Shown: piece by piece, positions 7,289 through 14,881 of the stretch
How positions within the stretch are numbered: the first letter of the stretch is position 1
Layout of the letters: the number at the start of each line of letters is the position of its first letter
DNA from: Pseudomonadota bacterium
GTDB taxonomy: Bacteria; Pseudomonadota; Alphaproteobacteria; Azospirillales; Azospirillaceae
Assembly (NCBI GenBank): GCA_023411035.1
Contig: JAEYPE010000199.1
Location: 1 to 16,153, forward strand
Direction of reading: 5' to 3'
Length of the DNA stretch: 16,153 nt
Program-made: the position numbers and the translations under genes
The notes under the pieces: model-generated
What the model was told of the DNA's origin: nothing
What the model saw: the letters and a program-made list of their open reading frames with translations, nothing else
The model's database searches: none

Positions 7289-10108
7289 TCAGAAGGCGTC
7301 GTCGCCGAGGCGGGTCATCGCCATATCGTACCACATGAGCAACTGCTGGTCCTCCTGGATGACCTCCTCGGGGACCTTGGCGGCGACGGCCTTGATGGTG
7401 GCGTAGTCCTTCAGCCCCCAGGCCCGCTTGAAGCCCGCGCGGATGACCTCGTGCCGCGGCTGCTTGATCCGCTTCTCCTTGGACGCAATCAGATCGTCAA
7501 ACTCGCGCAGCAACTGCTTCTCGCGCTTCGCCTCCAAGTCCTGGAGCTTGTTGGGATCGGGGACGTACCAGCGGTCCTTGGCCTTGGCGCGGAGTTCGGC
7601 GTCGCCCTTGTCCTTGTTCCGGTAGTCCTTGTAGTTGGACGATAGGTAGGCATGGATCTGGCTGGGGACGTCGCCCGTGCCGTCGTAGTGAAGAAAGTTC
7701 TCCTCGAGCACATGGATCAGCTCCACCGGCTTTTCGTGCCGTGCCCATCCTGCGGACAGGCGCATGAAGTCCGGGTGAAGGTCCGGATAGGTGCTCGGTC
7801 GCTTGTCCAAACGCTGACGTAGCCACTGGATGGTCGACGACTCATCAAGCGGCAATAGTTCGAACTGGCGGACTTGTCCCGCCTTCTCGCGCTTCACCAG
7901 ATAGGAATCCTCCTGACCTGTCAGGAAGTACATGTTGTCATGCTTCCGGTAACGGGCTTCCAACCCTGCGAAGAACTCGGAGGCCGACAGGGGCACGGAA
8001 GCATTGCGCTGGAGATGGAAGGCCACCATGCGGTCGAACAGCATATAGTCCTGGCGTTCGGCGAGAACGTCGATGACGCCCTCCTCGGACGACACGCTCA
8101 CCGGCAGCTGCGCCAAGTGCTCGTCGATGAAGCACCAGACGCCCGAGGCCGTCCCCGCCGCAATCTGGAATGAACGCTCCAAGGCGACGCTGGGCTTGTA
8201 CGCCGAGATGACCAGATCCTGCTTCACCGCTCCGAGACGTGTTTGCATATAGGTGTCGCCACCCTTGTCCAGCGTGCGCACGTCGGCGATTACGAAGCCG
8301 ACACTCAGGATGGCCTCCTGGATGGCCAGCCAGACGACATTGGAGGAGTTATGGAACTCAACCGTCATCCATCGCTCCGGCTTCAGCACCCGAAAAAGCT
8401 CCTGGAATACCTCGCGCATGATGTTGGTGTATTCGGGAGCTTCACGCTTCCGGGCAACGTCCATCACAGCTTCCGGCGCACGATCGGTCTTGATTCTGTG
8501 CCACGCTTCCCAAATCTGGTTCAATTCGGAATATTGCAGATTCCGGCCGAATGGTGGGTCGACGAAGACGTAGTCGATGCTGTTCGACGGGATGCCAGAG
8601 AGGTTCGTGCTGCTCTGGGTTGTTACCGCGTATTCTTTGGTCACAAGGCGGCGCAGCAGACCAAAGACCTTTGTCAGCTTTTTCTTTTTGTTTCCGTATA
8701 TGTATCGCGGGCTGCATTCGGAGAGCATCGACGGGATGTACAGTGTTCCTGAGAGAGTTCTGTTTACCTGGGAGAAATGATTCGGGCTGTACCGGTTTAG
8801 CACTGTCATACCGAGACCATTGGTCTCGACGAAGAACATCAGGGCCCTGCGCATGATGGGATCTGCGGTTTCCGTGGCCGCGTTCCACAAGGCGGCGTAG
8901 GTTTTGAGCTGCCGTGGCAGATAGAAATGATGGATGTAAGTCACACCCTTATTGCCGCAGCAATCCTTCACCCTGAATTGCTCCCCGTCGATTAGTCGGT
9001 CGGTGGGGAACCAGTGTGGGGATGTCGGCTCCAATGCCATCAGGGCTTGTTGGTCGGCTTCATCCAACATCAGGCTGCAACGCGTGCCCTTCTTGACGGC
9101 CTGTGCCACGAGGGGCTTGCGCGGCAGCACGTTGATGACTTCCCCGAGGGCCGCATCCATGCGGGCCCGCAGGCGGCGTTCCAGCTTTGATGCCTTGCTG
9201 GCTTTGGAAGGAGCCTTGCTGACCAACCCCTGGCAATGGGGGCACGGGAATTCCTGGGCGGTGCCGACTTCATCGGTCGTACCGATAAAATTGACCGTCG
9301 ACACCGACTGCTGGCAATGCGGACAGGTCATCACCTCGGCCCAGGTCTGGTACTCGATGGCGCAGAGCTCATCGTTCTCGTCCTTGGCATGCCACAGGCT
9401 GCCCAATTCCTTTTCCACCTTGTCTAGAAGATTGTCAGCTGCCTTGGCGAAGGCGTTGGCATCGGGCGGATTCAGGTAGTTGGAGGCGATGAAGGTCGCC
9501 ACGGGCGAAAGGTCGCACAGGATCGCCCTACGGGCTCCCGCCTCGCCGCCGAACTCGCGGGCCACGTTCCAGTCACCGCACATCGCGGCGGCTACGCCGG
9601 TCATGCCGCTGCCGGAGAAGGCGTCCAACACCAGGTCACCCGGCTTGGTGTAGTGCAGGATGTACCGAGCGATAGCTTTGGGCGGGACCTTCGTGTGGTA
9701 GCTGTGGGCGGTGTAAATCGCCTCCGCGCGGCCCTCACTGACGTCGGCAGCGAACGGTTCGCGCTTGTAGTCGTGGGTATCGGGATCATGGGCCGTACCG
9801 TGGACGCGGACGAATTCCGATAGAAACGGGTTTGGGCAGGCGGTGTAGTATGGCGGGTCCGACAGGCGCAGGATGTCCTCGTCGCTGCCGACCGGGAAAC
9901 CAGGCTGCTTACGGAATTCCGGATCCTTCAGCTTCTCCCGCAGCAGACCGAGGAAGTGTTCACGGCGGGCTTGGTCGGACGGAAAGGTCCGCCCCAGGCA
10001 TTCCACCGGCTGCGCCTTCTTCCTAGTTACCTGCTCCTCGTAGGACGCATCCAGGAGGTCGGGTTGTTCCGGGGTGAAAAGCTGGCCGGTGGTGGTCTTG
10101 GTGGTCAT
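7289..10108 (-). CDS. pglXI: BREX type 3 adenine-specific DNA methyltransferase PglXI (939 aa)
   Basis: Predicted N6-adenine methyltransferase that would mark host DNA and so separate self from phage. Visible: SDPPYYTACPNPF (83-95), a DPPY-type motif; VPPKAIARYILHY (141-153) leading into LVLDAFSGSGMTGVAA (159-174), the AdoMet-binding motif; two CPHC pairs (262-265, 289-292) that look like a zinc ribbon; and a second motif VFVDPPFGRNLQYSE (514-528). The C-terminal third is rich in charged residues and probably serves target recognition or partner binding. No nuclease motif is seen, in line with BREX rather than restriction. The start has an AGGA 11 bases upstream, inside the 27-base gap after brxC. 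It lies between brxC and brxHII as in BREX-3. The target sequence cannot be read from the DNA. Confidence 0.92.
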   Translation of the reverse strand: MTTKTTTGQLFTPEQPDLLDASYEEQVTRKKAQPVECLGRTFPSDQARREHFLGLLREKLKDPEFRKQPGFPVGSDEDILRLSDPPYYTACPNPFLSEFVRVHGTAHDPDTHDYKREPFAADVSEGRAEAIYTAHSYHTKVPPKAIARYILHYTKPGDLVLDAFSGSGMTGVAAAMCGDWNVAREFGGEAGARRAILCDLSPVATFIASNYLNPPDANAFAKAADNLLDKVEKELGSLWHAKDENDELCAIEYQTWAEVMTCPHCQQSVSTVNFIGTTDEVGTAQEFPCPHCQGLVSKAPSKASKASKLERRLRARMDAALGEVINVLPRKPLVAQAVKKGTRCSLMLDEADQQALMALEPTSPHWFPTDRLIDGEQFRVKDCCGNKGVTYIHHFYLPRQLKTYAALWNAATETADPIMRRALMFFVETNGLGMTVLNRYSPNHFSQVNRTLSGTLYIPSMLSECSPRYIYGNKKKKLTKVFGLLRRLVTKEYAVTTQSSTNLSGIPSNSIDYVFVDPPFGRNLQYSELNQIWEAWHRIKTDRAPEAVMDVARKREAPEYTNIMREVFQELFRVLKPERWMTVEFHNSSNVVWLAIQEAILSVGFVIADVRTLDKGGDTYMQTRLGAVKQDLVISAYKPSVALERSFQIAAGTASGVWCFIDEHLAQLPVSVSSEEGVIDVLAERQDYMLFDRMVAFHLQRNASVPLSASEFFAGLEARYRKHDNMYFLTGQEDSYLVKREKAGQVRQFELLPLDESSTIQWLRQRLDKRPSTYPDLHPDFMRLSAGWARHEKPVELIHVLEENFLHYDGTGDVPSQIHAYLSSNYKDYRNKDKGDAELRAKAKDRWYVPDPNKLQDLEAKREKQLLREFDDLIASKEKRIKQPRHEVIRAGFKRAWGLKDYATIKAVAAKVPEEVIQEDQQLLMWYDMAMTRLGDDAF

Positions 10109-10135
10109 GATGGGGAAATTCCTGAAACCTTTGGG

Positions 10136-13100
10136 TTACTCGATCACCACACGCACCTTGCTCTTCTCCATGCCTTTGGTGGCCTCGTCGAGCAGGGTCT
10201 TGAACCGGGCGGCAAGGTCGTCGACGCCGGTAGGGGAGCCGCCCTTGAGCAGGGCCTCGCGAATGTGCTCGCCGGTCAGCACCACTTTCTGGAGTCCCTT
10301 CAAGGCTTCGGAGACGGCCGCCACGAAGGCTTGGTCGACTGGATCGGGGAGGATGCGCTCCTTCACGAAGTCATCCACCAGCGACCGCTTCTGCGGGGCC
10401 AGCAGGTCTAGGGAGGCCGCCACGGTCGGATCCTTCAGGTTCCAGTACAGGTTCTGGGTCCAACTGGTCAGGATGGTGTCAAGGCGTTGGTCGAACTGGT
10501 CCAGGCGCTGCGACGCCGACACATCGACCTTCTCGCTCTCGGGGCGGAACCCGCAGTGCGGGCAGGTGGGCTGGTTGGCAAGGTCGGCTTCGGTCAGCTT
10601 AGAGCATTCCTTGAGCGACGCCAATTCGCCCTGGAAGTCGGTCAGCTCCGTCTTGTTCAACAGGTCGATGGTGACCAGCGCGCGCAGGGTGTCGAGGCGG
10701 TGGTCACGGGTGATCCGCGTCCGCTTGCTCTCGTCGCTAGGGCCCAGGCGGGCCTTCGTGTGCAGATCGCCATAGGCTTTGACGTAGTCGCGCTGCAACT
10801 GGCCGACACGGTCCTTTACTGACTTGACGAACCCGGCTTCGCTCCGGCGCGCCTCATCCTTCAGTTCAGCGGTGACGTCGCTGCGCAGGGTAGCCACCGA
10901 CTGCACCCAGGGATGGGCGGCGGGCAGAACCATCTCCGCTTCCGACAGGTAAGACACGGCAGGGCCCAGATCACGCACTAGGTTGACCAGCCGCTCGGCT
11001 TGGGACAAGACGTCCAGCGCCCGAGCGTGGCCCTGCACGGACGCCTCGTCATCCTTGAAATTCTTCAGCTTGCCGGGGGTGTTGAAAGCTTGCACCCCTT
11101 CCAAAAACTTCTTGGCCCCATCGAGCTCTCCGAGGATGCGGTCGCGCTCGGCGCCGTCGATAACCGTGGTCTTCCAGAAGGGAAGGCCGGTGGCGATCTG
11201 GTGTCTGATTTCGACCAGCCGCTTGACCGAGGTCGCGAGTCGGTCCTGAAGCTGCCGGACCGGTGCCTCCTCGCCCTTTGCCACGTTGTTGGCCAAGCCG
11301 GATTGCAAGCCCAGCAGGTCGAACAGCGCCTTGATGGCGGGCAGGTTCAGGTCCTTGGGCTGCTCGATATGCTTCCATTGAAGGGCGTCCTCGAGGGGCG
11401 TGCCCGCCAGCACGTTCAGCTTGATGGCGTCGACCTTCTCGCCCGGGATGCTCAGCACGATGTGGCCGCCGTTGATCAGCCCCGCGAACACCACCAGCAG
11501 CCATTCCGGTTCGAGGCGGTAGGGCTGGGGCGCAAAATACTCGACGCCGCCCACGTCCTCGATCAGCTCCGACCGGTTGACCACCTGTCCCTGGCCCTTG
11601 GCCTTCAGCTTGGCCAGGACGTGGTTGGCGAAGCGGGACCGGGTCGGTTCGACCTTGGAGCCATCGAGCAGTTCCAACGCCTCGAGGACGGCGTTGGCCA
11701 CCTGGGTACGGGTGCCGCCCGCGAGCGCGCGGAGCGCGTCCTGAACCGCGCTGCGGCGGGTGTCGTTGGTGATCAGGCGCGTGAAGTTCGGGTACTCCGG
11801 CGCCTGTTCCTCGAACCACTTGGACAGGCACACGGCGCCCACCAGCATGATGATCTGCCGGAAGTCGGCCGTATCGTTGCCGGTCAGGCCCAGCCGGTCG
11901 CGGATGGAGCTTCCCTTCAGCCATTCCAGGATGGGCTTGGTCTTGCCCTGGTGAGTGACGGTGAAGCTGCGGGTGGCGTGCTCGCGCAGCCAACCGACCA
12001 TGTCCTTCAGATAACCGCGGGCCTTGGCGTCATAGATGTCCTTGGCCTGGCCCGAAGACGACTGGGACTGCTCCACCGCACCGGCATAGCCGCGCAGGGC
12101 TTTGTTGAAGGCATCGTCCCTGTCGGTTAGGCGAAGGATGACCTCGTCGGCCTTGTGCTGGTCCTTGAAGGGCGGCGGCTCGAAGGGTTGGATGAAGTAG
12201 ACGTAGAAATCGCGCGCGGGAATCGCTGTGGCGCGCTCGTTCGGGGTGCCGAAGAACAGGTAGCCCTGGCGAGTGACCATGCGCTCGCGCCATTCCAGTT
12301 CCTGCTGCCAGAGATGGAAACCGGGCACCTTGGTGGGGGTGTCGGTCAGCTCCATCGCCTGCTTCAGGGCGCTGAAGTAGTGCCGGTCGAGCTGGTCGTC
12401 GCTCAAGGACTCGGCGCGCTTGTCGATCAGCGCGTCGTAGTCGTCGGTCTTCTGAAGGTCAAGATAGACCTGTCCGTTCTCCTTGTTGATGGTCAGGAAC
12501 TGGCCGGACACGGTCTTGTGCATCTCGCGGATCGCCGCCTGAACCTGGGTCAGCAGGTCCTCGGCCGGATCGCCGCCCATCCCCTCGATGCCCGGCTGGA
12601 ACAGGCACAGGCCGTCGCGCAATTCGTCGGGCGTGGCGCCCAGCGGGCGGTAAATGTCGCCGGTGGTCAGGCGGTGGACCGACAGTGCGTGGATGATGCG
12701 CTTGGCCAGAGGCTTGTACTGCGGACGGGTAAAGGCCTTGTCAATGCGGTCTTCCAGGGTCGTCGAGCAGGTGATGACGTCCTTGATCTTCGGGTCAGCC
12801 TTCAATGAGGCGTCGGTCGACAGCGTGGTCCAATACTGGTCGTAGGCCAGCAGCCCCGGATTGTCGGACGGCACGTCGTCAGCCAGCATGCGGCGCATGG
12901 CCACAGACAGGGTCTTCAACACCTCGCGCTTCTCGGCGACGGCCACGCGCTCGAAGGTCGAGAAATAGTCCGGGTGGACTGGGAACAGCCGGACGTACTC
13001 GTCCATCTGCTCGTTCATCCGGCTGTAGAACTTGGAGAAGCGGGCCAGATGCGCGCGGATCTTGGATTGTTGGTCGGTGGTCTTTTGCAGCAGACGTTCG

Positions 13101-13867
13101 GCGACGACGTACTTGATGTCGCGCGATGCGATGAGGATTTGTTCGAACCGGGCCTGGACGCGGCGGACGGCATCGGCCACATGAGCGAAACGCGAGTTCT
13201 CGAAGACGGTTTCCTGGACGCCTGCGACGAAGCGGAAGCGGAGGTCCTTGCAGACCTCGCCGACTTCACGCAGGAAGCCCAGGTCGAGGATGAGTTCCAG
13301 ATCCTTGCGGCTACGCAGGTAGTCGAGGAGCTCGTCGACGACCATGAGCAGGCCGTGATCCGGGTATTCCTCATTGAACGCCCGCATCATCTCCTCGAAG
13401 GCGCCCTTGTGGTTGGTCAACCTCTCGGCTGACGGGAAGGTGTAGGTGATGCCAAGGTCGGCCAGATGGCCTTCCAGTTCCTGGACGATGATGTCCCGCA
13501 GCGACATGCGGGTGGAGCCAATCTCCGTGCGGACGACCTTGAATTTGCCGGACACCGCCATGGCGGCGTCCCGGACGCCTTCGTCACGGACCAGGGTGCG
13601 CAGGTTGCCGTTCTCCGCCAACGCGGACACCACGGCCATCAGGTGGGACTTACCGGTGCCGTAGTTGCCGACGACGAGCAGGCCCTTGTTGTCCTGCGGG
13701 TTCTCGAATTGCAGGTTGGGGAAGATGACCGTCTTCAGCCGATCCGCCATCTCCTCGGAGATGACGAACGTTTCAACCAGGGACTGGGCCTTCTCCGCTT
13801 TGTCGGCATGCCGGAGTTCGATGACCGTTTCAATAGGGTCGAAATGGACTAAATCACCGTACTTCAT
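10136..13867 (-). CDS. brxC: BREX P-loop ATPase BrxC (1243 aa)
   Basis: Large ATPase common to BREX systems; relatives are often annotated as DUF6079 or PglY/BrxC. Its mechanical role is unproven. The N-terminal ATPase domain shows VVGNYGTGKSH (Walker A, about 65-75) and LLMVVDELLDYL (Walker B, 173-184), with an extended AAA-like region to about 350. The long middle part (about 400-900) has no motif I can name. About 900-1090 is predicted helical and charged, possibly coiled coil. Near the end CPHCGF (1102-1107) gives a CxxC pair, perhaps half of a zinc site. The length is normal and the frame unbroken. The ATG overlaps the brxF stop as ATGA, so the two ATPase-like proteins are probably made together. 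Confidence 0.94.
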   Translation of the reverse strand: MKYGDLVHFDPIETVIELRHADKAEKAQSLVETFVISEEMADRLKTVIFPNLQFENPQDNKGLLVVGNYGTGKSHLMAVVSALAENGNLRTLVRDEGVRDAAMAVSGKFKVVRTEIGSTRMSLRDIIVQELEGHLADLGITYTFPSAERLTNHKGAFEEMMRAFNEEYPDHGLLMVVDELLDYLRSRKDLELILDLGFLREVGEVCKDLRFRFVAGVQETVFENSRFAHVADAVRRVQARFEQILIASRDIKYVVAERLLQKTTDQQSKIRAHLARFSKFYSRMNEQMDEYVRLFPVHPDYFSTFERVAVAEKREVLKTLSVAMRRMLADDVPSDNPGLLAYDQYWTTLSTDASLKADPKIKDVITCSTTLEDRIDKAFTRPQYKPLAKRIIHALSVHRLTTGDIYRPLGATPDELRDGLCLFQPGIEGMGGDPAEDLLTQVQAAIREMHKTVSGQFLTINKENGQVYLDLQKTDDYDALIDKRAESLSDDQLDRHYFSALKQAMELTDTPTKVPGFHLWQQELEWRERMVTRQGYLFFGTPNERATAIPARDFYVYFIQPFEPPPFKDQHKADEVILRLTDRDDAFNKALRGYAGAVEQSQSSSGQAKDIYDAKARGYLKDMVGWLREHATRSFTVTHQGKTKPILEWLKGSSIRDRLGLTGNDTADFRQIIMLVGAVCLSKWFEEQAPEYPNFTRLITNDTRRSAVQDALRALAGGTRTQVANAVLEALELLDGSKVEPTRSRFANHVLAKLKAKGQGQVVNRSELIEDVGGVEYFAPQPYRLEPEWLLVVFAGLINGGHIVLSIPGEKVDAIKLNVLAGTPLEDALQWKHIEQPKDLNLPAIKALFDLLGLQSGLANNVAKGEEAPVRQLQDRLATSVKRLVEIRHQIATGLPFWKTTVIDGAERDRILGELDGAKKFLEGVQAFNTPGKLKNFKDDEASVQGHARALDVLSQAERLVNLVRDLGPAVSYLSEAEMVLPAAHPWVQSVATLRSDVTAELKDEARRSEAGFVKSVKDRVGQLQRDYVKAYGDLHTKARLGPSDESKRTRITRDHRLDTLRALVTIDLLNKTELTDFQGELASLKECSKLTEADLANQPTCPHCGFRPESEKVDVSASQRLDQFDQRLDTILTSWTQNLYWNLKDPTVAASLDLLAPQKRSLVDDFVKERILPDPVDQAFVAAVSEALKGLQKVVLTGEHIREALLKGGSPTGVDDLAARFKTLLDEATKGMEKSKVRVVIE

Positions 13868-14391
13868 ACGTCGAATATTCCCCCTGAATGCTTCCAGCCG
13901 TCGCGGTGCTCACACCTATCGACGGCGATAATCCGGACGTCGTCGATGGAATGGCTCTGGTACTCCGGGTGCCATTCCTCGGCGTGTTGAATCTTTCCGC
14001 CCCTGATTTCTCCCTGCCAAGTCGCCACCACCGTCTTGTTCCGGGACAGGCTCTTGAGCAGGGCGACGGCATCCAGTTGCAGGGCGGGGCTGAACAGGAT
14101 GTCGGTGTGGTCGAACAGGACCAGATCGGCGGCTTCGTCGTCGACGATATCGCCGACGACCTTGTGAGCCTTCAACTGACGCTGTCGGTGCGACAGGTCC
14201 AGCAAGGCGGATGACAGTTCCGCGTTCAGATTTGTAACGGGACAATTGAGATGGGCACCGATGTTGGCAATCAATCGGCTGGCTTCAGCGGGTGGTTGCG
14301 AGACAAGGAGCAGCAGTCTGTGATAAGTCTCGGCGACAAAACCGATTTCGTCGATGACCATATCGAAGCTATGGGAGATGATCTCAGGCAT
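13864..14391 (-). CDS. brxF: BREX-3 P-loop-like protein BrxF with degenerate Walker A (175 aa)
   Basis: BrxF is the small P-loop protein that marks BREX type 3 and opens its operon. After a short N-terminal helix the expected strand RLLLLV (25-30) leads into SQPPAEASRL (31-40), where a Walker A sequence such as GxxGxGKT should stand. The Lys and Gly residues are missing. The rest is family-like: LNAELSSALLDLSHRQRQL (55-73), Walker B-like DLVLFDHTDILF (89-100), NKTVVATWQGEI (118-129) and HPEYQ (141-145). So the fold is probably kept while nucleotide binding is doubtful. The start has no clear Shine-Dalgarno sequence and overlaps the stop of an upstream short frame; the ATG at 14361 is an alternative. 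The stop overlaps brxC as ATGA. Confidence 0.85.
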   Translation of the reverse strand: MPEIISHSFDMVIDEIGFVAETYHRLLLLVSQPPAEASRLIANIGAHLNCPVTNLNAELSSALLDLSHRQRQLKAHKVVGDIVDDEAADLVLFDHTDILFSPALQLDAVALLKSLSRNKTVVATWQGEIRGGKIQHAEEWHPEYQSHSIDDVRIIAVDRCEHRDGWKHSGGIFDV

Positions 14392-14617
14392 CGGATTGGG
14401 CGACTGCTGGGCAGAGGCTATCTGCGATTGCGTAGCTATTTCGTGAATGTTCGTGGCCCGCGTTTGCAGAGGCTAGTTCATGTCGGCAGGCGATTTGAAC
14501 ATCGGTTTGCTTCGTGAAGTTGGCCGACGCGGACTGAATGAGGCTGTGGTTGATGAAACCATTCCAATAGAGACGGCTTTCGACATATTCGATCTGCTTC
14601 TCGACTCCGCCGCGCAC
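14384..14617 (-). pseudogene. N-terminal stub of a WYL/BrxR-like regulator, or short upstream ORF (77 aa)
   Basis: A GTG-started frame of 77 codons begins MRGGVEKQIEYVESRLYWNG and continues FINHSLIQSA. This resembles the opening helices of the winged-helix domain in WYL-type regulators (pattern: EFIE.RLYWEG.INRS.L...F) that often precede BREX and CBASS operons. From about residue 32 the similarity ends; there is no WYL domain, so the gene looks truncated by an internal deletion or frameshift. The start has a strong GAGGAG eight bases upstream. The TGA (14384-14386) overlaps the brxF start region by 8 bases, so translating this stub could feed ribosomes into brxF. The regulator identity is pattern-based and moderate at best; it could simply be a leader ORF. 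Confidence 0.4.
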
Positions 14618-14625
14618 CTCATTCG

Positions 14626-14631
14626 CTCCTC
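14626..14631 (-). promoter_or_regulatory. Shine-Dalgarno of the upstream stub
   Basis: GAGGAG on the minus strand lies eight bases before the GTG at 14615-14617. It decides for that GTG over the out-of-frame ATG four bases from the same site. It may also be the only strong ribosome-loading site ahead of brxF. Confidence 0.5.
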
Positions 14632-14881
14632 ATAGCAGACATTACGACGAGAGCCGTTCAGGCGCCAAGCGATCACTCTTCCCCGGCGATCGCAGCTCCA
14701 TCATTTTCGCCCAAGAAGGTGCCTCAACCAGCAGGCGATGTCCATGGCCTTGCTGCACCTTTGCCTTGGCGACTGCGGAGATCCGCCCCCCGGCGTTGGT
14801 GCAGCGAGGTTCTGGATTGCTGGTCCTGGGTCACCGTGCAGAAGGACGCCTTTCCTGATCCCCGGATTGGTCAGCCTCGAG
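14632..14881. other. Gap between the BREX side and the IS5 relic, no gene recognised
   Basis: No credible gene is seen on either strand. The operon promoter should lie here if transcription starts before the stub, but no convincing -35/-10 pair is visible: a TTGGCG and a TAATGT 18 bases apart on the minus strand, near 14650-14680, match the consensus poorly. A GCGATCGC palindrome lies at 14686-14693. The left end of the IS5 element should fall in about the last 80 bases but could not be fixed. Confidence 0.4.

Noticed and set aside
7275..7334. Twenty-codon upstream extension of the helicase gene
   Set aside because: It would overlap the end of pglXI by 46 bases and add an arginine-rich stretch unlike the family N-terminus; the ATG at 7274 has a GAGG sequence at suitable distance.
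4485..10108. DISARM or a classical restriction-modification locus, suggested by the helicase next to a methyltransferase
   Set aside because: There is no DUF1998 or PLD gene as in DISARM and no restriction nuclease; PglZ, BrxC, BrxF and BrxA in this order specify BREX type 3.
11049..11993. 314-codon minus-strand frame inside brxC
   Set aside because: It lies entirely within brxC in another frame, with an R/G/P/A-rich composition typical of out-of-frame GC-rich reading.
11000..12130. 376-codon plus-strand open frame opposite brxC
   Set aside because: It is an antisense shadow of brxC with an L/G/V/Q-rich translation and no family resemblance, while brxC on the other strand is motif-bearing throughout.
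1780..14391. BREX type 1, 2 or 4
   Set aside because: There is no brxB or brxL (types 1 and 4), no pglW kinase (type 2) and no PAPS-reductase-like brxP (type 4). BrxF plus the PglXI-BrxHII-PglZ-BrxA order is the type 3 set.
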